Assembly (NCBI RefSeq): GCF_019903425.1
Contig: NZ_JACHUZ010000013.1
Location: 1,524,168-1,588,167, forward strand
Direction: 5' to 3'
DNA length: 64,000 nucleotides
DNA from: Vreelandella halophila
Lineage (GTDB): Bacteria > Pseudomonadota > Gammaproteobacteria > Pseudomonadales > Oleiphilaceae
A program made the translations under genes and the position numbers. Every line of letters starts with the position of its first letter. Position 1 is the stretch's first letter. Positions 26,893-35,413 of this stretch are shown in pieces. The notes below the pieces were generated by a model, which was not told the origin of the DNA, searched no databases, and saw only the letters and a list, made by a program, of their open reading frames with translations.

Positions 26893-27159
26893 ATGGACCT
26901 GGAAAAAGCATTGGTTGACCCTGCAGCCGTGTTCAATACGCCGGACGAGGTTGTAACAACCGGGGGACTGAGCACTGATGACCGTATCCGGATTCTGCAG
27001 CGCTGGGAGTACGACGCGCGTGAGCTGACGGTGGCGGATGACGAGAACATGCCGGGCGACAGCACCCCGCTTCTGGATCAGGTGCTGGCCGCACTGCACA
27101 GGCTGGGTTATTCGCCTGATCCGGATCAGGAGCCACCTACCAAGCAGGGTGGTGTCTGA
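26893..27159 (+). CDS. Small conserved acidic protein, function unknown
   Basis: An 88-residue soluble protein with a strong AAAGGAGGTGA ribosome-binding site just before the ATG. The core PDEVVTTGG-LSTDDRIRILQRWEYDARELTVADDENM is a recurrent small-protein family of proteobacteria with no assigned activity. There are no cysteines, no signal peptide and no membrane segment. It stands alone between the voltage-sensor-like gene (divergent) and the wax-ester synthase. Confidence 0.8.
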   Translation: MDLEKALVDPAAVFNTPDEVVTTGGLSTDDRIRILQRWEYDARELTVADDENMPGDSTPLLDQVLAALHRLGYSPDPDQEPPTKQGGV

Positions 27160-27203
27160 CTGTCGGGGTGTTAAATCAGTCCAAAGTCCTACAGGGGGCC
27201 TTC

Positions 27204-27228
27204 TGTAACAGAATGTTTCAGGTAGAAT
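27204..27228 (+). promoter_or_regulatory. Promoter and palindrome before the wax-ester synthase gene
   Basis: TAGAAT (27223-27228) is a good -10, with a poor -35 (TTCTGT at 27201-27206). The near-perfect palindrome TGTAACA-GAA-TGTTTCA (27204-27220) fills the spacer between them, a typical repressor position. Its ACAGAATGT core is shared with the fabG4/thiolase gap. Resemblance to PsrA sites (GAAAC-N4-GTTTC) is only partial because the centre is odd-numbered. Confidence 0.45.
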
Positions 27229-27280
27229 ACCCGTTCGCTCATGCAACCATCCCGGTGTTAATGCAAGGAGAAGGCTCCCA

Positions 27281-28684
27281 ATGAAGCGAATGAGTGTGCT
27301 GGACTCGTCCTGGCTCAAGGTCGAATCCGAAGACACCCCCATGCATGTGGGCACCATGCAGATCTTCTCGCTCCCGGAGGGAGCGCCGGAGACCTTCCTG
27401 CGGGACATGGTTGAGCGCATGAAGAATGCCGGTGAGATCCAGGCGCCCTGGAAGTACAAGCTGTTCAGTGGCAGTCGCCTGGGGCGCAGCCTGGTGCCGG
27501 CCTGGGTTGAAGACCAGCAACTCGACCTGGACTACCATGTGCGCCATTCGGCCCTGCCGAAACCCGGCAGTGAGCGTGAGCTGGGGGTGCTGGTATCGCG
27601 GTTGCATTCACACCCGCTCGATTTCGACCGCCCGCTCTGGGAGTGCCACATCATCGAGGGGCTTGAGGGCAACCGGTTTGCGCTCTACACCAAGATGCAC
27701 CACTCCATGATCGATGGCATCAGTGGTGTGCGCCTGATGCAGAAGATCCTGACCACGGATCCCGGTCGTACCAACATGCCACCGCCCTGGGCGGTTGAGC
27801 CCAGCCAACGGCGTTCCCAGGCCGGGCAGGGGGTCACCTCCGTTCAGGGTGCGTTCGAGCAGGCGGTTGAGGCACTGCGCATCCAGGCCGGCTCGACCCC
27901 GCAGCTGGCGGCAGCCGTGGGGCGTCTTGCCAGTGCCGCGTGGCGGCGTAAGGACAGCAAGCTGACCGCGCCCTTCGTGGGCCCGCAGTCGATCCTCAAT
28001 AACCGCATTACCGGCCAGCGCCGCTTCGCCACCCAGCTTTATGATTTCGATCGTCTCAAGAGCATCTGCCGTAAGACGGATGCGTCGCTGAATGATGTGG
28101 TGCTGCAGATCTGTGGCACTGCCCTGCGCCGCTTCCTGCTGGAGCAGGATGCGCTTCCGGAAGAGCCGTTGACAGCGGGGATACCGGTCAATGTGCGGCC
28201 TGCCGATGACGAGGGCACCGGGACAGCGATCAGTTTCATGATCGCCAGCCTGGCGACCGATGAGCCGGATGCCATGGCGCGGCTGGAGCAGATCAAGCAG
28301 TCCACCCAGAAGGCCAAGGAACACCTCCAGAGTCTGCCCCGGCAGGTTCTGAACCAGTACACCATGATGCTGATGTCGCCCTATATCCTGCAGCTGGTTT
28401 CCGGGCTGGGTGGGCGTATGCGGCCGGTGTTCAACGTCACCATATCCAACGTCCCCGGGCCGAGTGAGCCCCTCTACTACGAGGGCGCACGCATGGAGGC
28501 GATGTATCCGGTGTCCCTGGTAACCCATGGCGGAGCGCTCAACATCACCTGCCTGAGCTACGCCGGATCGCTCAACTTCGGCTATACCGGCTGCCGGGAT
28601 ACCCTTCCGAGTATGCAGCGGCTGGCGGTGTACACCGGTGAGGCACTGGATGAGCTTGAGGCGCGGGTGACTGCGCGCGACTGA
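27281..28684 (+). CDS. Wax ester synthase / diacylglycerol O-acyltransferase
   Basis: A bifunctional WS/DGAT acyltransferase of 467 residues that joins acyl-CoA to fatty alcohols or diacylglycerol, making neutral storage lipids at the inner face of the membrane. The catalytic HHxxxDG motif is HHSMIDG (140-146), PLW lies at 118-120, and the C-terminal part contains NVTISNVPGP. AAGGAG lies at 27264-27269. It is preceded by a small protein gene and followed by trhA in the same direction, but trhA has its own promoter. The family is common in Marinobacter, Alcanivorax and Acinetobacter. No fatty acyl-CoA reductase is in the window, so wax versus triglyceride cannot be decided. Confidence 0.95.
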   Translation: MKRMSVLDSSWLKVESEDTPMHVGTMQIFSLPEGAPETFLRDMVERMKNAGEIQAPWKYKLFSGSRLGRSLVPAWVEDQQLDLDYHVRHSALPKPGSERELGVLVSRLHSHPLDFDRPLWECHIIEGLEGNRFALYTKMHHSMIDGISGVRLMQKILTTDPGRTNMPPPWAVEPSQRRSQAGQGVTSVQGAFEQAVEALRIQAGSTPQLAAAVGRLASAAWRRKDSKLTAPFVGPQSILNNRITGQRRFATQLYDFDRLKSICRKTDASLNDVVLQICGTALRRFLLEQDALPEEPLTAGIPVNVRPADDEGTGTAISFMIASLATDEPDAMARLEQIKQSTQKAKEHLQSLPRQVLNQYTMMLMSPYILQLVSGLGGRMRPVFNVTISNVPGPSEPLYYEGARMEAMYPVSLVTHGGALNITCLSYAGSLNFGYTGCRDTLPSMQRLAVYTGEALDELEARVTARD

Positions 28685-28706
28685 ATCCGGAGACGTGGCC
28701 CCGTCC

Positions 28707-28736
28707 TTTACAGTGCACATTTGTTCACTGTATTGT
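28707..28736 (+). promoter_or_regulatory. trhA promoter with a DesT-type operator in its spacer
   Basis: TTTACA (28707-28712) and TATTGT (28731-28736) are separated by 18 bases. Between and over them lies a palindrome: ACAGTGCACA (28710-28719), TT, TGTTCACTGT (28722-28731), nine of ten arm positions complementary. Its centre GTGCACATTTGTTCAC (28713-28728) is the exact reverse complement of 61686-61701 at the desaturase promoter. Binding there would block RNA polymerase. The -10 ends six bases before the ATG, so the message should be leaderless. Confidence 0.75.
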
Positions 28737-28742
28737 CGGGCC

Positions 28743-29393
28743 ATGACCAACGTTGATTTCCATCCCGTTGAAGAAGTCTGGAACGCCCTGACCCATGGGC
28801 TGGGCGCGGTGCTGGCGCTGGCCGGGACCATTGTTCTGGTGGTCCTGGCCGCCGTTCACGGTGACGTATGGTCCATCACCAGTGCTTCTGTCTACGGCGT
28901 CAGCATGGTCGTTCTCTTTCTGGCCTCCACCCTGTACCACAGTGCACGCCGGCCCACCCTGCGCCGGGCCTTCAAGATGTTCGACCACTGCGCCATCTTC
29001 CTGTTGATCGCCGGTACCTACACCCCCTTCCTGCTGGTCAACATGCGTGGAACCCTGGGCTGGACCCTGTTCGCTATTATCTGGGGGCTGGCCGTGGTTG
29101 GCATTGTGTTCAAGCTGGTATTTGGCCACCGCTATAAGGCGCTGGAGGTGGGCACTTTCCTGGTGATGGGATGGCTGGTGGTCGTGGCAGCCACGGAGCT
29201 GCCTGCGATCCTGGGGGTGACCGAGCTGGCATTACTTGTTGCCGGTGGGCTTTCCTACACGGTTGGCGTGGTCTTCTACCTCCTGAACCGTATTCCCTAC
29301 AATCACGCCATCTGGCACCTGTTCGTTCTGGCCGGGGGCGCCCTGCATTATTTCGCCGTCTATAACGGTTTTCTGACCGCCTGGCAGAGCTGA
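28743..29393 (+). CDS. trhA: Hemolysin III / TrhA family (PAQR superfamily) membrane protein
   Basis: A seven-helix inner-membrane protein of 216 residues in the PAQR superfamily (adiponectin-receptor relatives). Family signatures are NALTHGLGAVLAL near the N-terminus, LYHS, FDHCAIFLLIAGTYTPF, and NHAIWHLFVLAGGALHYFAV, whose histidines and aspartate form the predicted metal site. I start at ATG 28743; the frame extends 16 codons upstream, but that lies inside the promoter and operator. Bacterial members are linked to membrane homeostasis; haemolysin activity is a historical label. The operator shared with the desaturase locus suggests a role in adjusting to membrane lipid composition. Confidence 0.92.
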   Translation: MTNVDFHPVEEVWNALTHGLGAVLALAGTIVLVVLAAVHGDVWSITSASVYGVSMVVLFLASTLYHSARRPTLRRAFKMFDHCAIFLLIAGTYTPFLLVNMRGTLGWTLFAIIWGLAVVGIVFKLVFGHRYKALEVGTFLVMGWLVVVAATELPAILGVTELALLVAGGLSYTVGVVFYLLNRIPYNHAIWHLFVLAGGALHYFAVYNGFLTAWQS

Positions 29394-29449
29394 TGAATTT
29401 ACTGCGCTGAGCCCGTGGCTGTGCGCTTCGGGGCTGATATCATGCGCTG

Positions 29450-31174
29450 ATGATGACCCCGAAAGTTCTCCGGCTCCTCTTTCTCCCGCTGTTGATCCTG
29501 GCCGTGGCTGGCGTCCGTGCAGCGGAGCTTGAAATCACTGTTGAGCCGGAAAGCGACGCCCTCCACTCCAACATCCGTGCCCACGTGGGCGATCTCGGGA
29601 ACCGGAACGCGGCATCGCTGCGACGTTTCGCCTCCCATGCCCGGGACAGTGCGGCAGAGGCCATCCGGGCACTGGGGTACTACGATGGCGATATCCGCTA
29701 TCAGGTGGTGGAGGGGGACCCGCCGGTACTGCGTCTTGAGGTTGCGCCGGGCGAGCCCGTGCGCCTGACCAGTGTGCGCATTGAGGTTCGTGGCGAGGGG
29801 GCCGATCTGGAGGCTTTCGAGGTCCCGGAACGGTTGCGGCCCCAAGTCGGTGATGTCCTGAATCATGGGCACTATGAACAGGTTAAGCGCTTCCTGCGGG
29901 GGCGTGCCCAGACACATGGTTTCTTCGATGGCGAGTTCGTCACCCGGGAATTGCGGGTGCGACCGGATGAACACGAAGCTGAAATCCGGCTGCTGTATGA
30001 CAGTGGCAAACGGTACAGCCTGGGCGAAGCCCAGTTCCCTGATGACAGCTATTTTGAACAGGATCTTCTTGAGCGTTTTGTGCGGTTTGAGCCGGGAACA
30101 CCCTATCATTCGGATCGTGTGATTGAGCTCACCCAAGACCTGAGAGGCGCGGGCTATTTCAACGAGGTGCTCGTGGACGCCGATCCGGGGGCCGCCGAGA
30201 ACGGCACGATTCCGGTGAATGTGACCGTGGATGAACGCACACGGCACTCACTGGGCACGGGTATTGGTTTCAGTACCGACGTGGGTCCCCGCCTGCGGGC
30301 GACCTGGGATCAGCATTACGTGAATCCCCAGGGTCATCGCCGCGGGGCGGAGTTCGAGGTTTCCCAGCCGCGTCAGAATGCCGGTGTCTACTATGAGCTG
30401 CCGCTCAATCCACCCATGACGGATTCACTGCGCTTCACCGGCTCTTACCAGAATGAAGACATCGAGGACACGCGTTCCCGCCGGATCAGCCTGGGGTCCC
30501 AGTGGCAGAGCGAGCTGGATTCCGGGTGGCAGCAGGTGGTTTCCCTGCGGCGCGAGGAGACCCGCTTCCGCGTGGGTGATGATCGCGAACAGCGCACGGT
30601 GCTGGTCCTTCCAGGGCTGAGCTACAGCTATCTCCACCGTGACTCCCCGGTTGATCCCTCGCGGGGGTATCGTTTCCAGATCGAGGGTTCCGGCGGCCAG
30701 CGCGATCTGCTCTCCGACATTGATGTGATCCACCTGGTGGCCTCGGCCCGGGGCCTGATTACTGTGGGCAACGGGCATCGTTTCCTCACCCGGGTGCGTG
30801 CCGGCGGTATTGGAACCAATGACTTTGATCAGGTACCACCTTTCCTGCGCTTCTTCGCCGGTGGCGACCAGAGCGTGCGCGGTTACGGGTACCGGACACT
30901 GGGCCCGACGGACGAGGACGGCGACAATATCGGCGGGCGCTTCCTGCTCACCGGCAGCGTGGAGTATCAGTACCCGCTGTCGAACAGCTGGCGCCTGGCG
31001 ACGTTCGTGGATGAGGGCAATGCCTTTGATGATCTGGGGGAACCCCTGAAAACCGGTGTGGGCGTGGGCATCCGCTGGGTCTCGCCAGTGGGGCCAATCC
31101 GTCTTGATATTGCCCGGGGTCTGGATGAACCCGAGAACTTCCGCCTTCACTTCTCCATGGGGCCGGAACTCTGA
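29450..31174 (+). CDS. tamA: TamA, outer-membrane translocation and assembly subunit
   Basis: An Omp85-family protein of 574 residues with a signal peptide (about 1-24), three periplasmic POTRA domains to about 260, and a C-terminal 16-strand barrel ending in LHFSMGPEL. The barrel contains the conserved FFAGGDQSVRGYGYRTLGP (VRGY/F motif of loop 6). It works with TamB in outer-membrane protein insertion and in phospholipid transport to the outer membrane. Its stop codon shares a base with the tamB start. Confidence 0.95.
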   Translation: MMTPKVLRLLFLPLLILAVAGVRAAELEITVEPESDALHSNIRAHVGDLGNRNAASLRRFASHARDSAAEAIRALGYYDGDIRYQVVEGDPPVLRLEVAPGEPVRLTSVRIEVRGEGADLEAFEVPERLRPQVGDVLNHGHYEQVKRFLRGRAQTHGFFDGEFVTRELRVRPDEHEAEIRLLYDSGKRYSLGEAQFPDDSYFEQDLLERFVRFEPGTPYHSDRVIELTQDLRGAGYFNEVLVDADPGAAENGTIPVNVTVDERTRHSLGTGIGFSTDVGPRLRATWDQHYVNPQGHRRGAEFEVSQPRQNAGVYYELPLNPPMTDSLRFTGSYQNEDIEDTRSRRISLGSQWQSELDSGWQQVVSLRREETRFRVGDDREQRTVLVLPGLSYSYLHRDSPVDPSRGYRFQIEGSGGQRDLLSDIDVIHLVASARGLITVGNGHRFLTRVRAGGIGTNDFDQVPPFLRFFAGGDQSVRGYGYRTLGPTDEDGDNIGGRFLLTGSVEYQYPLSNSWRLATFVDEGNAFDDLGEPLKTGVGVGIRWVSPVGPIRLDIARGLDEPENFRLHFSMGPEL

Positions 31175-34100
31175 TGATGCGCCGCCGTGTTCTCTGGGCA
31201 GTGATCCTGTTGCCTGTAGTGGTCCTGCTGGCCGTGATGGCGGCGGCAGGCTGGCTTCTGTTCACCGAGAGCGGTGGCCGCTGGGCCCTCCAGAAGGCTC
31301 CCGGCCTGGAAGTGGTGGGCTATGAAGGCTCGCTGGGCAGTGCCTGGCGTGCCGAGCGCGTGGTCTATGACGACGGCCAGGGAACACAGGCCCGGGTGGA
31401 GAACGCGGAATTTGCCTGGTCGCCCGGGTGCCTGTTCACACTGGAACTCTGCGTGGACCGGCTCCATGCCAGCCGGGTGGCTCTATCCCTGCCCGAGGGC
31501 GAAGCGTCGGAAAGCGCCGGCGAAGCCATTGAGCTGCCCGCCGTTCGGCTGCCGCTGTCCGTATCCGTCGCGGATCTGGATGTGGGCCGGATTACATGGA
31601 ACGACACGCTGGTCATTGAGGCGATTGAGTCCAGTGCCACACTGAGCAGCGGCACCCTCCAGCTGGATTCGCTGAGGGTGATCCGGGAGGGGCTTGATGC
31701 CAGCGCGGAGGGTTCCCTCGAAATGCGGGGGGACTGGCCAGTGGATCTGGCACTGGACCTGGTTTACGACACCGGCACGGATTTCCCGGGAGAACTGGAT
31801 CTGACGGGGAAGCTGGCCGGAACGGTCACCAAGCTGGATGTGATGGCCCGTATGAGCCGCCCTTGGCAGGCGCGCCTTGAAGGCCGGGTCAATCCCCTTG
31901 AGCCCGGCGTTCCCGCCGAAGCCCGACTGACCGCCGAGCGTTTCGCCGCAACACCGGATCTGCCATCCCGCTACGCGCTGACGGATCTGGTGCTCGATGC
32001 CCGGGGTGATCTGGAGGAAGGCTGGTCGGTGGAGGGGGACGCGGTACTGGCCACCGAGCCCGGGCTCGATGTGTCACTGGAAGGGCATACCACCACCGGG
32101 AAGGCACGCATCGAGAAACTCACCGTCTCGGACGGCGAGGGCCGGCCGCGCTCGCTGGTGCTCAATGGGGGCAGGGTGAGCTGGACTGATGGACTCACCG
32201 CCAGTGGCGCGCTGGACTGGCACTATTTCCCCTGGCATCGGCTGGTTCCGGAGCTGCCCGGGGTGCCGGTGGCTGTGAGCGATGCCGACCTGGACTTTGC
32301 GCTGGAAGACGGTGAGTACAGTGGGCACCTGGACGCCCAGCTCTTCACCCGGGAAGGGCCCCTCTGGCTGCGGACACCGGTTGAGGGCGATTTCGGTCGG
32401 GCCCGTCTTGAGGGGCTGGGCCTGGCCAGTGCACTGGGGCGTGCCGCCGGTAATCTGGAGGTGGGCTGGTCCGGGGGCGTCGAGTGGCGTACCGACCTGG
32501 CGCTGGAGAATCTTCTCCCCGGTCGGCGACAACCGGAACTGGATGGCGTTCTCAGTGGCCGGTTTACAAGTAACGGCCGGATGACGGATGACGGCCCTGA
32601 TGGGGGGGGATCGCTGGAACTGGCGGGCAGCCTTCGCGGCCAGGCGTTGTGGTTGAACACAGGGGTTCGCCTCTACGGGAACCACTGGGAAGTCCCGGCA
32701 TTGGAGCTGCAGTTCGGTGACAACGGAATCCGGGGCTCCGTCCGCCAGACGGATCAGCTGCAGGCGGAGCTGGAATGGAATCTGCCGGTGCTGGCCCAGT
32801 TCTGGTCCGGCCTTGAAGGGCAGCTTAAGGGGCGCGCCAGTGGCCGCTACCTGCTCGGAGAGCCCAGGGGCACAATGTCTTTCAGTGCGCAGGATCTGGA
32901 GCTCGGGGACTATGGTATTGAGCTCAGAACGATGAAGGGCGAGGCGGATCTGGCCGACGACGGTGCGGCCCGGGCCCGTGTGGATCTCTCGGAACTGGAG
33001 GCCCGGGAACAGCGGTTGGAGTCCGGCCAGTTCCGCCTTGAGGGATCACTGGCTGATCATGAATTGGGTCTCTCCCTGCGACACCGCCAGGGGAGCCTGC
33101 GCCTGAGCGCGACGGGTGCCTGGAGCAGTGAAGGCTGGCAGGCGACGCTCAATGGCGGTGGCATTGCGCTTCCTGGCCAGCACTGGCTGATGGCGACGCC
33201 TGCCCGGTTAACGCTTGCCCGGGATGGCGAGGCCCATCTCGAGGCCCACTGCTGGCGCTGGGGCGGCGCCCGTCTCTGCACTGGTGACCAGCGACTCAAT
33301 CCCGCACCTTCGCTGCGGCTGGGGATTGCCAATCTGCCAACCCGGGCCTTCCGGCCGTTCCTGCCTCCGACGTTCCGCTGGGAGGAAACCCTTAATGCGC
33401 ATGCCTCCCTGGAGCTGGATGAGCAGGGGCCGCGTGGGCGGGCATGGATTGATGGCGGCAGCGGTCAGGTCGCGCTGCGCCGCGAAGTGGATCCAGCCAA
33501 CCTGGACGCCGAGGTAGACGAGCAGGGGGGCGGTCAGGCCTGGCAGTGGCTGCCGTTTGAGTACAGTCAGTTGCGGCTTGCCGCGGATCTTGGCCCGGAA
33601 CGCACGAGGGTTACCGCGGATCTCGCCGGTCCGGAGATCGGGCAGCTTGACCTGGATGCCGCGCTCAGGCCACTCGAGGAGGGCATGCCAGTGGACGGTC
33701 AGCTCAATCTTGAAGCGTTGGACCTGGCCCTGATCCAGCCCTTCCTGGATCTGGACACCGTGGAAGGACGGCTGGCGGGTCGCCTGGATGTCAGCGGGCC
33801 CGTGGCCGCGCCTTCCATGCAAGGGGAAGTCAACCTGTCAGAGGGTGAGATCCGCGACCCCCGGCTGCCGCTCCCCCTGTCCGAACTGGGGGCAACGGCG
33901 CGCATCAGCGGTACGGAAGCCAGCATCAATGGTGACTGGCGCAGTGGCGAGAAAGGCCGGGGCCGGGTTGAAGGCACGGCCAGCTGGGCCGATGGGCCGA
34001 GGGCGGAGCTTTCCCTGGTGGCTGAATCGCTGCCGGTGAGTGTGCCGCCTTACGCGGAGCTGACGGTGTTCCCGGACCTGATGTTGCGTTACGGAGAGGC

Positions 34101-34932
34101 GGGTGTTGGTGTCTCCGGCCAGGTCCGGGTTCCCTCTGGCAGCGTGGTGATTGAATCCCTCCCTGAATCCGCGGTTGGCGTGTCCGGCGACGCCGTGGTC
34201 GAGGGCGAGGAGCCTGACGCCGGCCCCATCCCGCTCTCCCTGGATCTGGACGTGCGGATCGGAAAGGAACGCTTGGACTTCAATGGTTTCGGTGTGACCG
34301 GGAACCTGGAAGGGCGCCTGAACCTGGCCGACGACATGGTGGCCAATGGCAACCTCAACCTGCGCAACGGCCGCTATCAGCTCTACGGGCAGGATCTGCG
34401 TATCCGCCGCGCCACACTGCTGTTCTCCGGGCCCATTGACCGGCCCTTCCTGGACATCGAGGCGGTGCGGATCGTGGACGATGTAACGGCCGGAATACGG
34501 ATTACAGGCCCTGCCGACGAAGCGCGCTCCGAGATTTTCTCCGAGCCGCCAATGAGCCAGCAGCAGGCACTGGCCTATCTGACCCTGGGTCGGCCACTGG
34601 AAAGCGAGGGCGATAGCTATGCCATGGAGCGGGCGGCGATCAATCTCGGGTTGGCCCGCACAGCACCGTTGACTCGCGAGATCGGTGAGCGTGTGGGGAT
34701 CGATGATCTGCAGCTTGAGACCGAGGGGAAGGGCGAGGATGCCAGCGTGGTGGCCTCAGGCTATCTGACGGACAAGCTGAGTCTGCGCTACGGCGTGGGC
34801 CTGTTCCAGCCGGTCAGCCGCATGGCGCTGCGTTACGACCTGTCGCGCAGCCTCTATCTGGAAGCCGCCAGTGGTCTTGCAAGCTCTCTCGATCTATTCT
34901 ATCAAACAGATTTCGGCAAACCGGGAGACTGA
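31174..34932 (+). CDS. tamB: TamB, inner-membrane-anchored envelope-spanning protein
   Basis: An AsmA-like protein of 1252 residues with an N-terminal membrane anchor (about 5-27), a very long beta-rich groove domain spanning the periplasm, and the conserved DUF490 (TamB) domain over the last 350 residues. That domain includes RNGRYQLYGQDLRIRRATLLFSG and the C-terminal LYLEAASGLASSLDLFYQTDFGKPGD. TamB and its relatives move phospholipids between membranes and assist outer-membrane protein assembly with TamA. The length is normal. Translation is coupled to tamA (TGATG). The lipid-transport role fits the surrounding membrane-lipid genes. Confidence 0.96.
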   Translation: MMRRRVLWAVILLPVVVLLAVMAAAGWLLFTESGGRWALQKAPGLEVVGYEGSLGSAWRAERVVYDDGQGTQARVENAEFAWSPGCLFTLELCVDRLHASRVALSLPEGEASESAGEAIELPAVRLPLSVSVADLDVGRITWNDTLVIEAIESSATLSSGTLQLDSLRVIREGLDASAEGSLEMRGDWPVDLALDLVYDTGTDFPGELDLTGKLAGTVTKLDVMARMSRPWQARLEGRVNPLEPGVPAEARLTAERFAATPDLPSRYALTDLVLDARGDLEEGWSVEGDAVLATEPGLDVSLEGHTTTGKARIEKLTVSDGEGRPRSLVLNGGRVSWTDGLTASGALDWHYFPWHRLVPELPGVPVAVSDADLDFALEDGEYSGHLDAQLFTREGPLWLRTPVEGDFGRARLEGLGLASALGRAAGNLEVGWSGGVEWRTDLALENLLPGRRQPELDGVLSGRFTSNGRMTDDGPDGGGSLELAGSLRGQALWLNTGVRLYGNHWEVPALELQFGDNGIRGSVRQTDQLQAELEWNLPVLAQFWSGLEGQLKGRASGRYLLGEPRGTMSFSAQDLELGDYGIELRTMKGEADLADDGAARARVDLSELEAREQRLESGQFRLEGSLADHELGLSLRHRQGSLRLSATGAWSSEGWQATLNGGGIALPGQHWLMATPARLTLARDGEAHLEAHCWRWGGARLCTGDQRLNPAPSLRLGIANLPTRAFRPFLPPTFRWEETLNAHASLELDEQGPRGRAWIDGGSGQVALRREVDPANLDAEVDEQGGGQAWQWLPFEYSQLRLAADLGPERTRVTADLAGPEIGQLDLDAALRPLEEGMPVDGQLNLEALDLALIQPFLDLDTVEGRLAGRLDVSGPVAAPSMQGEVNLSEGEIRDPRLPLPLSELGATARISGTEASINGDWRSGEKGRGRVEGTASWADGPRAELSLVAESLPVSVPPYAELTVFPDLMLRYGEAGVGVSGQVRVPSGSVVIESLPESAVGVSGDAVVEGEEPDAGPIPLSLDLDVRIGKERLDFNGFGVTGNLEGRLNLADDMVANGNLNLRNGRYQLYGQDLRIRRATLLFSGPIDRPFLDIEAVRIVDDVTAGIRITGPADEARSEIFSEPPMSQQQALAYLTLGRPLESEGDSYAMERAAINLGLARTAPLTREIGERVGIDDLQLETEGKGEDASVVASGYLTDKLSLRYGVGLFQPVSRMALRYDLSRSLYLEAASGLASSLDLFYQTDFGKPGD

Positions 34933-34934
34933 CC

Positions 34935-35132
34935 ATGCTTGTCCATGGCGACCAGATCCGGCTCACGCCCCGGGAGCGTCGGGTGATCCGGCGCCTGACC
35001 GGCATTGACCCCCATTTCATCCACAACCGGGAAACCCTGATCCGTTTCCGGGATCAGCACCTGCAGAGTTACCCCACCGATACCCCCCAGATCCGACTGG
35101 TCAAACTGCTGCTGCGTCGTAACCTTGTGTAG
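34935..35132 (+). CDS. Small basic protein downstream of tamB, function unknown
   Basis: A 65-residue Arg/Leu-rich protein (MLVHGDQIRLTPRERRVIRRLTG at the start, VKLLLRRNLV at the end) with ATG two bases after the tamB stop. The upstream GGGAGACTGACC provides a weak ribosome-binding site inside tamB. It has no signal peptide or membrane segment. I recognise no family; the tight coupling to tamAB is the main evidence that it is translated. It could alternatively be a chance ORF at the operon end. Confidence 0.55.
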   Translation: MLVHGDQIRLTPRERRVIRRLTGIDPHFIHNRETLIRFRDQHLQSYPTDTPQIRLVKLLLRRNLV

Positions 35133-35146
35133 CGTCTTCCCAAATA

Positions 35147-35160
35147 TTGATTTTTCGCAA
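35147..35160 (+). promoter_or_regulatory. FNR/ANR-like box upstream of napE
   Basis: TTGAT-TTTT-CGCAA matches eight of ten conserved positions of TTGAT-N4-ATCAA. With a weak -10 (TTAGAT, 35183-35188) transcription would start near 35195, placing the box about 41 bases upstream, the class II activator position. This suits anaerobic induction of nap. No clear NarL/NarP heptamers were found. Confidence 0.5.
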
Positions 35161-35178
35161 TGGCCGTGATAGCCAGTG

Positions 35179-35196
35179 GTGATTAGATGGAATCAC
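35179..35196. promoter_or_regulatory. Perfect palindrome in the nap leader
   Basis: GTGATT (35179-35184), AGATGG, AATCAC (35191-35196). The arms are perfect and overlap the predicted -10 and transcription start of nap, 28 bases before the napE ATG. It could be an operator for a second, repressing regulator or a short hairpin in the leader. No family match is claimed. Confidence 0.4.
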
Positions 35197-35223
35197 GATG
35201 CGGCAATAATAAGAGAGGCGCTC

Positions 35224-35400
35224 ATGACGGACCCGGCTCAGGTGCCTGAAGAAGACCGCAGAAAACACGAAATCGGGCTCTTCCTTTTCCTGATCGTTTT
35301 TCTGTTCCCACTGGTGACCTTCATGGTCGTTGGCGGCTATGGCTTCGGCGTCTGGATGTTCCAGGAGCTGATGGGCCCGCCCGGCCCGCCTGCAGGCTAG
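35224..35400 (+). CDS. napE: NapE, small membrane component of periplasmic nitrate reductase
   Basis: A 58-residue protein with a single membrane helix (about 17-46, LFLFLIVFLFPLVTFMVVGGYGFGVWMFQ) and a short proline-rich tail, matching NapE family length and the VVGGYGFxVW motif. I start at ATG 35224 (AGAGAGGCG upstream); the open frame 16 codons further upstream lies in the promoter. NapE's role is unclear and it is absent from many nap operons. First gene of napEDABC. Confidence 0.88.
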   Translation: MTDPAQVPEEDRRKHEIGLFLFLIVFLFPLVTFMVVGGYGFGVWMFQELMGPPGPPAG

Positions 35401-35413
35401 TGGGAGCCCTGCC

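Noticed and set aside
27204..27220. PsrA site before the wax-ester synthase gene
   Set aside because: The palindrome has a three-base centre and the arms do not match GAAAC-N4-GTTTC; kept only as an unnamed operator.
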